Below are positions 9,476 through 18,227 of a stretch of 52,057 nucleotides of DNA, in pieces. The translations under genes and the position numbers were made by a program. Location of the stretch: the NCBI GenBank assembly GCA_017523725.1, contig JAFWVY010000005.1:1-52057 (forward strand), in the 5' to 3' direction. The notes under the pieces are model-generated. The model saw only the letters and a program-made list of their open reading frames with translations, made no database searches and was not told the origin of the DNA. Positions within the stretch are counted from its first letter, which is position 1. Every line of letters begins with the position of its first letter. The stretch is from Bacteroidales bacterium (GTDB lineage Bacteria; Bacteroidota; Bacteroidia; Bacteroidales; UBA4181).

Positions 9476-11698
9476 TCAATCATAAAAAGCCCACGAAAGG
9501 CCGACTTTGATTCTGGCCTCGTTCAGCGGATACCGGTAGACGGTGAAATACTTCTTGTCTATCGTCCCGTTGAGCAGCGAGGTCAATGACTCTCCTGTCA
9601 CAGAGATATGCATGCGTTTAAGTTTGAAATCTACAAAAGCATTCACAAACGGATAATTGCCCACCTTGCTTTCGTGCTGCAGGTAGAACACCCCGGTCGC
9701 CGGCATGTAGGCATAGGCATAGTACGGCGTAAAATACCGCACGTCGTATCCCAGCTGCATATGCAGGACGCCCGGTACCAGCCAAGTATCGAAATAGGTC
9801 GACTGAAGGCCGGTGAAAAGCGGCAGCGGCAGGATGTCCTCCTCGGAGCTGTACTGCCCGTACAGATTGAACAGGAAGTGGAATTTGCCGACCCGTACGT
9901 GTTTCTCCACCGTGCCGGCCGCCGTGACAATGGCCGTAGAGGTCTGTGCGGGACACGCCGTCTCGTCGAAATACACCAGTTTGTTGAGTTGCGAGGTATG
10001 GAAACCGGCCTTGAGCCCGCGGTGCGGGTTCTCGAATTCTGCCCGCAGACGGATGTGCTGGGCATCGTCGAAATGGTTGTCCCAGATGAAATGGTTCGAC
10101 GAATAGGTTTCCATGAGGTAACCCGGTTTCTCGTTGGTCAGGGTGGCGCCGAGCGACAGCACGTTCCGGCCGTGCGGCGTATACGTGTAGAACCGGATGT
10201 CGCCGTCAATCTCCAGGGAACCTGCCTCGTAGCCCGTGAAGAACAGTTTTGCGCCGATGTCCCAGTTCAGTTTGTGGCCCGTATGATTGAAGAAGCGTCC
10301 GGTTACTGCCGTGTTGACATGGCTGAAACGCCGCCGTCTGTGGACCGTTGTGTCCATCCCGGTGAACACCGAATCCGGCTGGATGTCGTATTCGTACCGG
10401 TCGATCCTGCTCAGAAGACCGGCGCTGAATCCCGCCGTCAGACGCGCCCGCTGCTTCTCCTGCAGCATCAGTTCCAGGGTGTTCTGCAACCGGCCGTATT
10501 TCAAACGGTCTGCCGTCACTTCCGCAAGATACGGACCGGGATACAGACTCGGCTGGTCCTGCAGTTTATCATCGAATTTCCGGCGGCCGGATATGTAGGT
10601 CATCGTATGCACGACATTGAACCGGGAGATGTTTTTATTGTATATGGAATCAAAATCCATTTCTATCATACTCTCGACCATGCGCAGTGAATCGGCCGTG
10701 CTCAGCGTATCGCTGATGGTCGCGATGAGCGAATCGGACGGGTAGGAGAAAATGGTGTCCACCCTGACCAGATGTTTGTTGGTGAACGCATACGACTGCG
10801 CCACAAACAAGTCGGTCTCGTTCAAAACGGTCTGACCGGAGTTGGAATATGTGTCGTACACATCGGTCCGGCGCTGGGTGGTGTAAAAGTTCTCCAAGTC
10901 GGTCAGACCGCCGTTCTCCTTCATCTTGATCTTATTGAGGCCGATGCTGCCGTACAACTGATAGCGCGATCCGCGGTAGCTTCCGAACACCGAAAATGCA
11001 TTGTCACCGGTCGCCTGGTGCGCATACTGGCCGTCTGCCGCGTTCGAATCGAACAGCAATCCGAGATTCACCCGTTCGTTGACATTCTGCGTATGGGTGA
11101 TGTGCATCCGGACCTCCTCCTTGCCGCTGCCGCCGGCCAGGGAGTACTGCAGCAACGTATAGGGTTTCTTGGTGCTGAAATGGTCGATTTCCTCCGGATT
11201 GTGCATATACAGCCGCAGATGGTCGGTGACCATGAAACCGGAAGGAGCCTCCCGCATATAATACACCGGCGCATAATACGACAGACCCAGGTTGCCCAGA
11301 TAAGCGCCCACCTTGTAGCGGTGCAGCACCACGTTGCTCACGTCGTGGAAACGGTTCAGCGAGGTGTCGATATCGACGCGGTGCACGTAGTAGCGATGGT
11401 TAAGCATCGGACGGAACGCGAAAATCAACGCATCGATGGAATCAAGCGGCATATTGTAGGATGCCGCCAGACGACGCAGGGAATCCAACGGGGAAGGCAG
11501 GGGGTCGGAAAACGCCAGGCTGTCGGCAGGAGATTCGTCAGATATTTCGTCAAAATCGGCAGAAAACAGGCTGTCCGGAGTGGAAACAGCCGCATAATCC
11601 GCCTCCTGTGCGCAGAGAACCGGAACCTCCATGCACACAAAAAAAATATACAGAACACTGTATATCAGTATCCTACGCGTAAAATGCCATTTTTCCAC
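9476..11698 (-). CDS. putative porin (Porin_10 family outer-membrane beta-barrel)
   Basis: Outer-membrane protein of 740 residues. A signal peptide (about residues 1-31, RRILIYSVLYIFFVC then VLCAQ) is followed by an Asp/Ser-rich segment (35-75) and then alternating aromatic beta-strand sequence to the end. The C-terminal part, with DVRYFTPYYAYAYMPATG, FYLQHESKVGNYPF and NAFVDFKLKRMHI, is typical of the Bacteroidota Porin_10 family. The last residues (LSWAFYD) end close to, but not at, the usual aromatic terminal residue of barrels. Transported substrate is unknown. It is upstream of and probably co-transcribed with the lytic transglycosylase. Confidence 0.85.
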   Translation of the reverse strand: MEKWHFTRRILIYSVLYIFFVCMEVPVLCAQEADYAAVSTPDSLFSADFDEISDESPADSLAFSDPLPSPLDSLRRLAASYNMPLDSIDALIFAFRPMLNHRYYVHRVDIDTSLNRFHDVSNVVLHRYKVGAYLGNLGLSYYAPVYYMREAPSGFMVTDHLRLYMHNPEEIDHFSTKKPYTLLQYSLAGGSGKEEVRMHITHTQNVNERVNLGLLFDSNAADGQYAHQATGDNAFSVFGSYRGSRYQLYGSIGLNKIKMKENGGLTDLENFYTTQRRTDVYDTYSNSGQTVLNETDLFVAQSYAFTNKHLVRVDTIFSYPSDSLIATISDTLSTADSLRMVESMIEMDFDSIYNKNISRFNVVHTMTYISGRRKFDDKLQDQPSLYPGPYLAEVTADRLKYGRLQNTLELMLQEKQRARLTAGFSAGLLSRIDRYEYDIQPDSVFTGMDTTVHRRRRFSHVNTAVTGRFFNHTGHKLNWDIGAKLFFTGYEAGSLEIDGDIRFYTYTPHGRNVLSLGATLTNEKPGYLMETYSSNHFIWDNHFDDAQHIRLRAEFENPHRGLKAGFHTSQLNKLVYFDETACPAQTSTAIVTAAGTVEKHVRVGKFHFLFNLYGQYSSEEDILPLPLFTGLQSTYFDTWLVPGVLHMQLGYDVRYFTPYYAYAYMPATGVFYLQHESKVGNYPFVNAFVDFKLKRMHISVTGESLTSLLNGTIDKKYFTVYRYPLNEARIKVGLSWAFYD

Positions 11699-11764
11699 GA
11701 CCGCAAAGATACTAAAATATCTTTAAGTATCAAGCGGTTAGATTGCACCTCCCGGTGCAGTTTG

Positions 11765-12562
11765 TCAGAACAGGACCATGTCCACCGCCTGCGGCTGCAT
11801 CTTCGGCTCGGCCGCAGCCATGACCGGCTGAGCATTGCCGATCGGTGCGCCGGACGGCAGCGCCCGGCCATATCCGCTTTCTTCCTTGCGGAAAACATAG
11901 CAGACGCCATACTCCGCAGCATGCTGCCGCATGACGTCGTCGCTCATGTCGCCGAAGAAAGCTTCGATTTCATTCCAGAGTTTCAGAATCAGGGCATCCA
12001 CTTCCTCGCGGAGTGCGACGATGTCGCTCTGCATCCGCGTATGGCTCTGGCGGCTCAGGTTCTTCGAATAATAGGCCGACACGAACTGTTCGTATTTCAC
12101 CTTGACCATGGCTGCGGTCGGATTGGTGATCGGGTGCATCCCGCTGCGGATACGTTCGTTCTCGCCCTTGATGATGATTTCGCCCCACTTGATCAGATCC
12201 TCCCCCGTCTGCAGCCGCGGAATCTTGGTCCCATAATTCTCCAGGCCGAAGTAGGCCCGTACCGAATCGGGCATCTCACCGCGCGCAATGCACATGTTGA
12301 TGACCTGGATGAAGTGCGATATATAGAGTCTCGTCTTGTGCATCAGCGACGGAAAATCGTGCTGACGGTTGTTGGTAAGCGAGATGTTTTTCTTGTAGGA
12401 AACCACCGCCGATTCGAATCTCGGGAGCAGAAGCCGCAGTTCGTACAGCGTCTCCTGTGAGAATGCCAATCTGATAGGAGACAGGTCCGTGCCTTTCGTG
12501 AAGGCATTTTTGAGCGCCCGCAACCGGGCAGCATCGGTATTCGGCAATCGTCTGTAAGGCAT
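11765..12562 (-). CDS. conserved protein of unknown function
   Basis: I do not recognise a domain in this 265-residue protein. It begins MPYRRLPNTDAARLRALKNA, has no signal peptide or membrane segment, and looks alpha-helical, with an FESAVVSYKKNI-type region, a central HKTRLYISHFIQVIN segment, and KLWNEIEAFFGD before an Ala/Pro-rich tail. The reading frame extends upstream to 12685, but the extension is AT-rich junk and would precede the likely promoter; the ATG at 12562 is the natural start. I recall proteins starting this way in other Bacteroidales, but not a function. It is alone between the Porin_10 gene and a gene-free gap rich in AGCGAAGA elements. Confidence 0.8.
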   Translation of the reverse strand: MPYRRLPNTDAARLRALKNAFTKGTDLSPIRLAFSQETLYELRLLLPRFESAVVSYKKNISLTNNRQHDFPSLMHKTRLYISHFIQVINMCIARGEMPDSVRAYFGLENYGTKIPRLQTGEDLIKWGEIIIKGENERIRSGMHPITNPTAAMVKVKYEQFVSAYYSKNLSRQSHTRMQSDIVALREEVDALILKLWNEIEAFFGDMSDDVMRQHAAEYGVCYVFRKEESGYGRALPSGAPIGNAQPVMAAAEPKMQPQAVDMVLF

Positions 12563-12611
12563 ATGCAGGGTATAAAGCCTCTCAGCAGAAAATACTCTAC
12601 TGTTCGATGCG

Positions 12612-12715
12612 GCGAAGATATAAAAAATTTGAAAAAAAAAACAATTCTTCGCTGAAAAATGCACTTTTTTTAGCGAAGAAAACACACAAAACAGCGATTT
12701 TTTTCATCTTCGCTG
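12612..12715. repeat. four alternating AGCGAAGA elements in a gene-free gap
   Basis: The 273-bp gap between 12562 and 12836 has no gene. It holds four near-identical elements: GCGAAGATA (12612-12620), TTCTTCGCT (12645-12653), AGCGAAGAA (12672-12680) and TCTTCGCTG (12707-12715). The middle two form a perfect 9-bp inverted repeat. Orientations alternate and spacing is about 27-35 bp. The first copy, on the minus strand TATCTTCGCC, could double as the -7 box of the 12562 gene. A regulator-binding cluster or RNA hairpin are both possible. Confidence 0.6.
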
Positions 12716-12780
12716 GAAAAGCTTTCCCAGGAGCCCCCGTTTTCAGCCCTCATCCGGTCTTGAATCCGACCGGAAAGGAC

Positions 12781-12814
12781 AAAAAAAATCTCCCGAAGCA
12801 TCGCTCCGGGAGAT
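12781..12814 (-). terminator. intrinsic terminator of the GlsB-like gene
   Basis: On the minus strand a perfect stem ATCTCCCG / CGGGAGAT is followed by eight T residues, 22 bp after the GlsB-like stop codon. Confidence 0.9.
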
Positions 12815-12835
12815 CCCTGTTTTTCCGTCATCCGG

Positions 12836-13078
12836 CTATTTCTTGAACAAGCGCAGCAACCATAACAGAATGACCGCACCGACCACGCACGTAATCAGAC
12901 TGCCCAGAATACCGCTGCCGCTGGAAATGCCGAGCAAACCAAAGACCCAGCCGCCAATGAGACCGCCGATGATACCGACCAGCAGGTTGATCCAGAATCC
13001 AAAACCGGATCCCTTCGTCAGTTGGCCAGCGATGAATCCGGCCAGAGCTCCGATAAGAATAAACAAAATGACATTCAT
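12836..13078 (-). CDS. GlsB/YeaQ/YmgE-family small membrane protein
   Basis: An 80-residue, glycine-rich integral membrane protein with three hydrophobic segments (about 3-20, 28-50 and 55-76) and the family pattern GALAGFIAGQL, GIIGGLIGGWVFG. The family ('transglycosylase-associated', general-stress-linked) has no firmly known biochemical role. It stands alone: its own promoter box lies about 70 bp upstream and its own terminator just downstream. Confidence 0.92.
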   Translation of the reverse strand: MNVILFILIGALAGFIAGQLTKGSGFGFWINLLVGIIGGLIGGWVFGLLGISSGSGILGSLITCVVGAVILLWLLRLFKK

Positions 13079-13146
13079 AACAGTTATTTTTTAGGTTTTG
13101 ACTGCCGTCGGGTCCATCTTGCAGGATGGAATGACCGACGTGCGTA

Positions 13147-13154
13147 CAAATATA
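13147..13154 (-). promoter_or_regulatory. -7 box of the GlsB-like gene
   Basis: The minus strand reads TATATTTG, a perfect TAnnTTTG match, predicting a leader of about 60 nt before the ATG at 13078. Confidence 0.7.
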
Positions 13155-13196
13155 CGAAAAATTCTACAGCCGAAGAGGTGCTTTGCCGTTTTTTTC

Positions 13197-13204
13197 TACC
13201 TTTG
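13197..13204 (+). promoter_or_regulatory. -7 box of the DUF6913-like gene and dapA
   Basis: TACCTTTG matches TAnnTTTG. The predicted start near 13211 excludes the long in-frame extension beginning at 13098 and supports a start at 13233 or 13260. Confidence 0.7.
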
Positions 13205-13232
13205 TAAATTTGAAAATCCATCTTTCCAGACC

Positions 13233-13784
13233 GTGATCAGGCAGTATTTCTACAACCGCATGTTGCGCAACAACATGCCCAAGGAACCCCGGCAGAAACA
13301 TCTCTGCAACTTCGACACGGCGCATCATGTGGGCATTCTTTTCACGACCGCCGACCCGGACTGGAAACAGGAGATGTCGTCTTTCCTCAATTTCCTGAGG
13401 ACGAAACGCATCCGATACACCGCACTGGGATTTCTGGCACAGCACAACATTTCCGAAGACGACTGTCTTTCGGTATGCCAGTATTTCTCGGGCAAGGATG
13501 TCACCTGGATGAGAACGCCTAAACAGCATACGCTGGCTTACAAGTTCATGCTCCAGCAATTCGACATGCTCATCAACTGCGCTTCCGCGGAAAGCGACAT
13601 CCTGCAATACATCATGCATGTGTCGCCCACGAATTTCAAAATCGGGACCAAGCACGGCAGCATGCACGCAGCCCCGTACGACCTGATGCTGGATCTGCCA
13701 GAACGCGACGGCATCCGGCCGTTCTTCGATGTGCTGAAAGTCTATCTGCCCATGCTTTGTCCGGACAACTCCGAACCGAAATAA
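13233..13784 (+). CDS. DUF6913-like protein upstream of dapA
   Basis: A 183-residue soluble protein of unknown function that resembles the DUF6913 proteins found before dapA in many Bacteroidota. Features are a basic amphipathic N-terminus (IRQYFYNRMLRNNMPKEPR), HHVGILFTTADPDW near 35-48, and a C-terminal half with FDMLINCASAESDILQYIM and KIGTKHG. The GTG start at 13233 keeps the family-like basic N-terminus; the alternative ATG is at 13260. It ends 16 bp before dapA, so the two are likely co-transcribed. Confidence 0.7.
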   Translation: MIRQYFYNRMLRNNMPKEPRQKHLCNFDTAHHVGILFTTADPDWKQEMSSFLNFLRTKRIRYTALGFLAQHNISEDDCLSVCQYFSGKDVTWMRTPKQHTLAYKFMLQQFDMLINCASAESDILQYIMHVSPTNFKIGTKHGSMHAAPYDLMLDLPERDGIRPFFDVLKVYLPMLCPDNSEPK

Positions 13785-13800
13785 AACATCGTCTGAATCT

Positions 13801-14685
13801 ATGGATACATTGTTCTCTGGTACCGGTGTGGCTCTCATCACGCCGATGAACGCCGACAAATCGGTTGATTTTCATGCGCTGAAGAGGATTGTCAACCATT
13901 GTATCGAGGGTTGTGTCGAATATCTTGTCGTCCTGGGAACCACGGGAGAGGCCGCCACACTCTCGTACGCAGAGAAGGACGCCATCCTCAAAACGGTCAT
14001 CGACACCAATGCCGGACGCGTGCCCATCGTACTCGGCCTGGGCGGGAACGAAACCAAAGAGATTCTGGACCTGCTGGAAACGACACCATTCGCCGATCTG
14101 GCGGCCATTCTCTCGGTGACTCCCTATTACAACAAACCCACCCAGCGCGGCCTGATTGCCCATTACTCCGTCATCGCCGAACACTGTCCCATTCCTGTCA
14201 TTCTGTACAACATCCCCGGCCGGAGCGGCATCAACATGCTGCCCGACACCGTCCTGACACTGGCCGAACGCCACCATAACATCGTCGGTGTCAAGGAAGC
14301 ATCCGGCCAGATGGGCCAGATTATGGAACTGCTGCACCGCCGGCCCGAAGGCTTCGCTGTCATTTCGGGCGACGACGCATTGGCTCTTCCGGTCACGGCT
14401 CTGGGCGGAGACGGTGTCATCTCGGTGGCGGCCAACGTCCTGCCGATGGAGGTCTCCACGATGATCCGCGCAGCCCTCGCCGGAAATCTGCAAAGTGCAC
14501 GCGCCCTGCATTTCGAACTGCTGGATCTGATCAACGTCCTGTTCAGGGACGGCAATCCCTCGGGTATCAAGGCAGCCCTGCAGATTTTCGGAAAATGTCA
14601 GAATGAAATGCGCCTGCCGCTCGTGCCGGTCACAGACGAAACCTACGCCCTGTTGCAACAGCAGTTGTCCCGGTTCTCCGCCTGA
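13801..14685 (+). CDS. dapA: 4-hydroxy-tetrahydrodipicolinate synthase DapA
   Basis: Condenses pyruvate with aspartate semialdehyde, the committed step to lysine and meso-diaminopimelate. The 294-residue TIM barrel has GTTGE near residues 43-47, the catalytic Tyr in YYNKPTQRG (about 132-140) and the Schiff-base Lys in GVKEASG (about 163). It follows the DUF6913-like gene and is convergent with the leu cluster. The DNPR motif of MurE in this window shows that the product pathway feeds a meso-DAP cell wall. Confidence 0.97.
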   Translation: MDTLFSGTGVALITPMNADKSVDFHALKRIVNHCIEGCVEYLVVLGTTGEAATLSYAEKDAILKTVIDTNAGRVPIVLGLGGNETKEILDLLETTPFADLAAILSVTPYYNKPTQRGLIAHYSVIAEHCPIPVILYNIPGRSGINMLPDTVLTLAERHHNIVGVKEASGQMGQIMELLHRRPEGFAVISGDDALALPVTALGGDGVISVAANVLPMEVSTMIRAALAGNLQSARALHFELLDLINVLFRDGNPSGIKAALQIFGKCQNEMRLPLVPVTDETYALLQQQLSRFSA

Positions 14686-14695
14686 GTCCCGCGCG

Positions 14696-14713
14696 GCATG
14701 ACTTTCGTCATGC
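14696..14713. terminator. hairpin between dapA and the leu cluster
   Basis: Perfect 7-bp inverted repeat GCATGAC-TTTC-GTCATGC with a tetraloop, overlapping the stop codon of the minus-strand gene. There is no T tract on either side, so it is at best a weak or factor-dependent terminator. Confidence 0.4.
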
Positions 14714-16801
14714 TATCATGTTCAGCATCTTCATGGTAGCCTTGATGGCCGCAATCGTCTGGTCGGGATCCAGTCCACGCGTCTTGAACACCCGGGATTC
14801 GTGCTCCCACGTAATCACCGTTTCGACCAACGCATCTGTCTTACCGCCGGGCGGGATGGTCACGGCATAGTCTGTCAGACGTGGCAGCGGCAGATGCAAG
14901 GCATCGTAGATCTTACGCAATGCGTTCATGAATGCATCATACTGCCCGTCGCCGGCCGATGTTTCCTCGTAGGTTTCTCCGCCGATTTCGATGCTCAGCG
15001 TCGCCACGGAACGCAACCCCTCGGCCACCGACAGCGAGAAATTGTGCACTTTTATTTTCTGGTCGATGGCATCGCCGTGCAATACGTCCGATATGATGTA
15101 CGGCAGGTCCTCCGCCGTAACCCGGTTTTTCCTTTCGCTGAGCGCGATGACGCGTTCGGTTACCTTCTTCATCGCTTCGGGCTCCAGCGTAACACCCAGT
15201 TCTTCGAGGTTTTTCATTACGTTGGATTTACCCGAAGTCTTGCCGAGCGCATAGGTCCGCACCCGGCCGAAACGTTCGGGCAGCAGGGCGTTGTAGTAAA
15301 GATGCGCCTTGATATCCCCGTCGGCGTGGACGCCACAGGCCTGCGTGAACACATTCTCGCCGACAATGGGCCGGTTGGCCGGGATACGCATTCCAGAGAA
15401 AGTCTCCACCATCCGCGACACCATGTTGATTTTCCGTTCGTCCAGTTGCACCGAACGGTGCGCCATATCCGTCAGCACCGCCATCACACTGGCGAGCGGC
15501 GCATTGCCGGCGCGTTCCCCCAGTCCGTTGACGGTGGCGTGGACACCGCCGATGCCGGCTTTCACCGCCATGAGCACATTGGCAACCGCCAGGTCGTAAT
15601 CGTTGTGTCCGTGGTAGTCGAACCGCAGGCCGGGATAGCGGGACGTCATCTCGCAACAGTAACTGTAGGTTTCGTCCGTGGAAAGAACGCCCAACGTATC
15701 CGACAGCATGAAACGCTCCACCGGTTCGTCGCGCAGCGCGTCCATCAGCTGGAAAACATACTCCCGCGCATCGCGCATGCCGTTGCTCCAGTCTTCCAGA
15801 TAGACATTGATCCGCAGTCCCTGGCTGACCGCATAGGCAATAACCTGCCGGATGTCGTCGATGTGCTGCTGCGGCGTTTTCTTAAGCTGCGCCGTAAGAT
15901 GACGCAACGAACCCTTGCACAGCAGGTTCATCACCCGGGCGCCTGTCTGTTTGATCCAGTCTACCGACTGCGTACCATCTACGAATCCGAGCACTTCGAC
16001 CCGGTCGAGCAGATGGGCCACCCAGGCCCATGCAGTGATCCGGCGTACGGCTTCCTGCTCGCCGTCGGACACCCGCGCCGATCCTACCTCGATCCGGTCG
16101 ACATGCAAATCGGCCAGCAGCATCCGGGCGATATGCATTTTTTCTGACGCCGTAAAAGACACTCCGGAGGTTTGCTCGCCGTCACGCAGCGTTGTGTCCA
16201 GAATCTCAATCCGGCGCACCCGACGTTCATAGGCTTCGATTTCCGGCAGCCGGCTCCGGAGATAGTCCACATCGTCCTGGCCGTGCAGCAGACATTGTTT
16301 TTTGTAGGCATCTATCTCGAAACGGGCCGACTGTCCGGTGCTACAGTCGGTAACGGTCTGGTTGACCAGGTCGACCGTCACTTCCGCCGCCGGATTCTGC
16401 ATCACCGCGGAAAAAAGACCTGTCAGGAAATCCTCTGGAACCACCACGGGAAGCAGGCCGATGTTCAAGGCATTCTGATAGAATATGTCGGCAAAACTGC
16501 TTGAAATGACAACACGGAACCCATAATCCGCAATGGCCCATGCGGCATGTTCGCGGCTGGATCCGCCGCCGAAATTCCGGCCGGCCAACAGAATCTCACC
16601 GCCATAGGCCGCATTGTTGAGTACGAAATCCGGACGGGGACGCTGGGCGGCATCGTAGCGCCAGTCGTAAAAAAGCCGCGCCCCGAACCCTTCGCGTTGC
16701 GTCGAGGTCAGGAAACGGGCCGGAACAATCTGGTCTGTATCCACATCGGCCACCGGTATTGGTACGCAGCGGGACGTCAGGGATGAAAAACGCTTATACA
16801 T
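14708..16801 (-). CDS. fusion of LeuD (isopropylmalate isomerase small subunit) and a LeuA2/citramalate-synthase-like enzyme
   Basis: One 697-residue frame holds two enzymes. Residues 1-193 are Leu[33 protein letters not shown] (about 74-89) and the usual C-terminus up to PEIEAYER. Residues 196-697 are an alpha-isopropylmalate/citramalate synthase: [12 protein letters not shown] (202-213), the metal-binding [26 protein letters not shown], and a C-terminal LeuA-type regulatory domain. There is no stop between them; a GTG codon (Val195, 16219-16217) sits where the second gene would start. The ATG at 16801 overlaps the leuC stop by 8 bp. In related Bacteroidales these are separate adjacent genes. 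The specificity of the second enzyme (isopropylmalate or citramalate) cannot be read from sequence by eye. Confidence 0.93.
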   Translation of the reverse strand: MYKRFSSLTSRCVPIPVADVDTDQIVPARFLTSTQREGFGARLFYDWRYDAAQRPRPDFVLNNAAYGGEILLAGRNFGGGSSREHAAWAIADYGFRVVISSSFADIFYQNALNIGLLPVVVPEDFLTGLFSAVMQNPAAEVTVDLVNQTVTDCSTGQSARFEIDAYKKQCLLHGQDDVDYLRSRLPEIEAYERRVRRIEILDTTLRDGEQTSGVSFTASEKMHIARMLLADLHVDRIEVGSARVSDGEQEAVRRITAWAWVAHLLDRVEVLGFVDGTQSVDWIKQTGARVMNLLCKGSLRHLTAQLKKTPQQHIDDIRQVIAYAVSQGLRINVYLEDWSNGMRDAREYVFQLMDALRDEPVERFMLSDTLGVLSTDETYSYCCEMTSRYPGLRFDYHGHNDYDLAVANVLMAVKAGIGGVHATVNGLGERAGNAPLASVMAVLTDMAHRSVQLDERKINMVSRMVETFSGMRIPANRPIVGENVFTQACGVHADGDIKAHLYYNALLPERFGRVRTYALGKTSGKSNVMKNLEELGVTLEPEAMKKVTERVIALSERKNRVTAEDLPYIISDVLHGDAIDQKIKVHNFSLSVAEGLRSVATLSIEIGGETYEETSAGDGQYDAFMNALRKIYDALHLPLPRLTDYAVTIPPGGKTDALVETVITWEHESRVFKTRGLDPDQTIAAIKATMKMLNMIA

Positions 16802-18212
16802 AGTCTGCCAGTTTGAACGTTTCGGGAATCAGCGGACGGGGATCGGTCACCACGCCGGTCACCGCCGCGGCCGCCACCATATAGGGACTGCCGAGCATTG
16901 TCCGTGCGCCGGGGCCCTGTCTTCCCTCGAAATTGCGGTTGGAGGAAGATACGACATACCTGCCCGCCGGCACGCGGTCGCCGTTCATGGCCAGACAGGC
17001 CGAACAGCCCGGGTTGCGCAGTTCAAAACCGGCCTCCGACAATATCCGTGTGATACCGCTTTCCTGGCACCGCCGGCGTACCGCCTGCGAGCCGGGCACA
17101 AGCCAGGCCTCGACGTGCGGCGCCTTTTTCCGGCCGGCCACCACCGAAGCGAACGCTTTGAAATCCTCGAACCGGCCATTGGTGCAACTGCCCATAAAGA
17201 CATAGTCAACCGGTTTGCCAAGCATGGGCTCCCCTTCGATGAACTGCATGTATGACAATGCCCGACGGAAAGCTGCCGCCGCCTCGGCATCATCCGGCAC
17301 AGACGGAATGCACCCGTCCACCGGCACGGACATCGCCGGATTGGTACCATAACTGATCATCGGCCGGACATCCGTCGCATCAACGGCCAGCTCGCGGTCG
17401 AAAACCGCATCGTCGTCGGTATAAAGCGTGCGCCAGTACGCCTCCGCTTCCTCCCATGCGGTGCCACGGGGAGCGAAGGGCGCACTGCGGATATAGTCGA
17501 ACGTCTTTTCATCAGGTGCGACCATGGCACCGCGGGCACCCATCTCGATGGACATGTTGCAGAGCGTCTGCCGCCCTTCCATACCCATCGACCGGACAGT
17601 ATCCCCGGCATATTCCACAAAGTATCCTGTCGCACCGCTGACGGAAATCTGCGCCACGATGTACAAGGCCAGGTCCTTGGCCGTCACACCGTGCTGCAGC
17701 GCGCCGGAAACCGTAATCCGCATCTGCTTCGGCTTGTTCACCAGCAGGCACTGCGATGCCATGACCATCTCTACCTCGGAAGTGCCGATACCGAAAGCTA
17801 TCGCCCCCATCGCACCGTGCGTCGAAGTATGCGAGTCGCCGCACACCACCGTCATGCCGGGCAGGGTCAGCCCCGATTCCGGTCCGACCACATGGATGAT
17901 GCCGTGGTGCGGATCACCGGGTGCGAAGTAAGTCAGAGCGCAGGCCGCCGCATTGTCGGCGAGCAGCTGTATCTGACGCTGCAGCACCTCGTCGGTTCCG
18001 GCCGGATGCAAGGCCGTCGGCACATCGTGATCGGCCATGCAGACGGCACGGCCAGGCCGGAAGAAAGAAATCCCTCTGTCATTCAGCTGTTTAAATGCCT
18101 GTGGCGTCGTTACCTCATGACAATACAACCGGTCGATATACAACTGTGCCAGCCGCGCGGACGGACAGTCCACCACATGCACATTCCATATTTTGTCCAA
18201 AAGCGTCTGCAT
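16794..18212 (-). CDS. leuC: 3-isopropylmalate dehydratase large subunit LeuC
   Basis: Aconitase-family subunit that isomerises 2- to 3-isopropylmalate together with LeuD. The 472-residue protein has [10 protein letters not shown] near residues 125-134 and the three [4Fe-4S] cysteines: one in [11 protein letters not shown] (about 343) and two in [11 protein letters not shown] (about 406 and 409). GARTMLGSP, near the C-terminus, is also typical. It lies 15 bp after leuA and overlaps the LeuD-fusion start by 8 bp, consistent with translational coupling of the two subunits. Confidence 0.97.
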   Translation of the reverse strand: MQTLLDKIWNVHVVDCPSARLAQLYIDRLYCHEVTTPQAFKQLNDRGISFFRPGRAVCMADHDVPTALHPAGTDEVLQRQIQLLADNAAACALTYFAPGDPHHGIIHVVGPESGLTLPGMTVVCGDSHTSTHGAMGAIAFGIGTSEVEMVMASQCLLVNKPKQMRITVSGALQHGVTAKDLALYIVAQISVSGATGYFVEYAGDTVRSMGMEGRQTLCNMSIEMGARGAMVAPDEKTFDYIRSAPFAPRGTAWEEAEAYWRTLYTDDDAVFDRELAVDATDVRPMISYGTNPAMSVPVDGCIPSVPDDAEAAAAFRRALSYMQFIEGEPMLGKPVDYVFMGSCTNGRFEDFKAFASVVAGRKKAPHVEAWLVPGSQAVRRRCQESGITRILSEAGFELRNPGCSACLAMNGDRVPAGRYVVSSSNRNFEGRQGPGARTMLGSPYMVAAAAVTGVVTDPRPLIPETFKLADYV

Positions 18213-18227
18213 GGTATGCCCCTTCTG

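Noticed and set aside
12563..12685. N-terminal extension of the 265-residue unknown protein
   Set aside because: The extra 41 codons are AT-rich, cross the repeat elements, and precede the likely promoter box.
14696..14713. Strong intrinsic terminator between dapA and the leu cluster
   Set aside because: The hairpin is perfect but has no T tract on either strand, so it is listed only as a weak candidate.
14801..16147. Plus-strand frame of 448 codons opposite the LeuD-LeuA2 gene
   Set aside because: Antisense shadow of a conserved enzyme.
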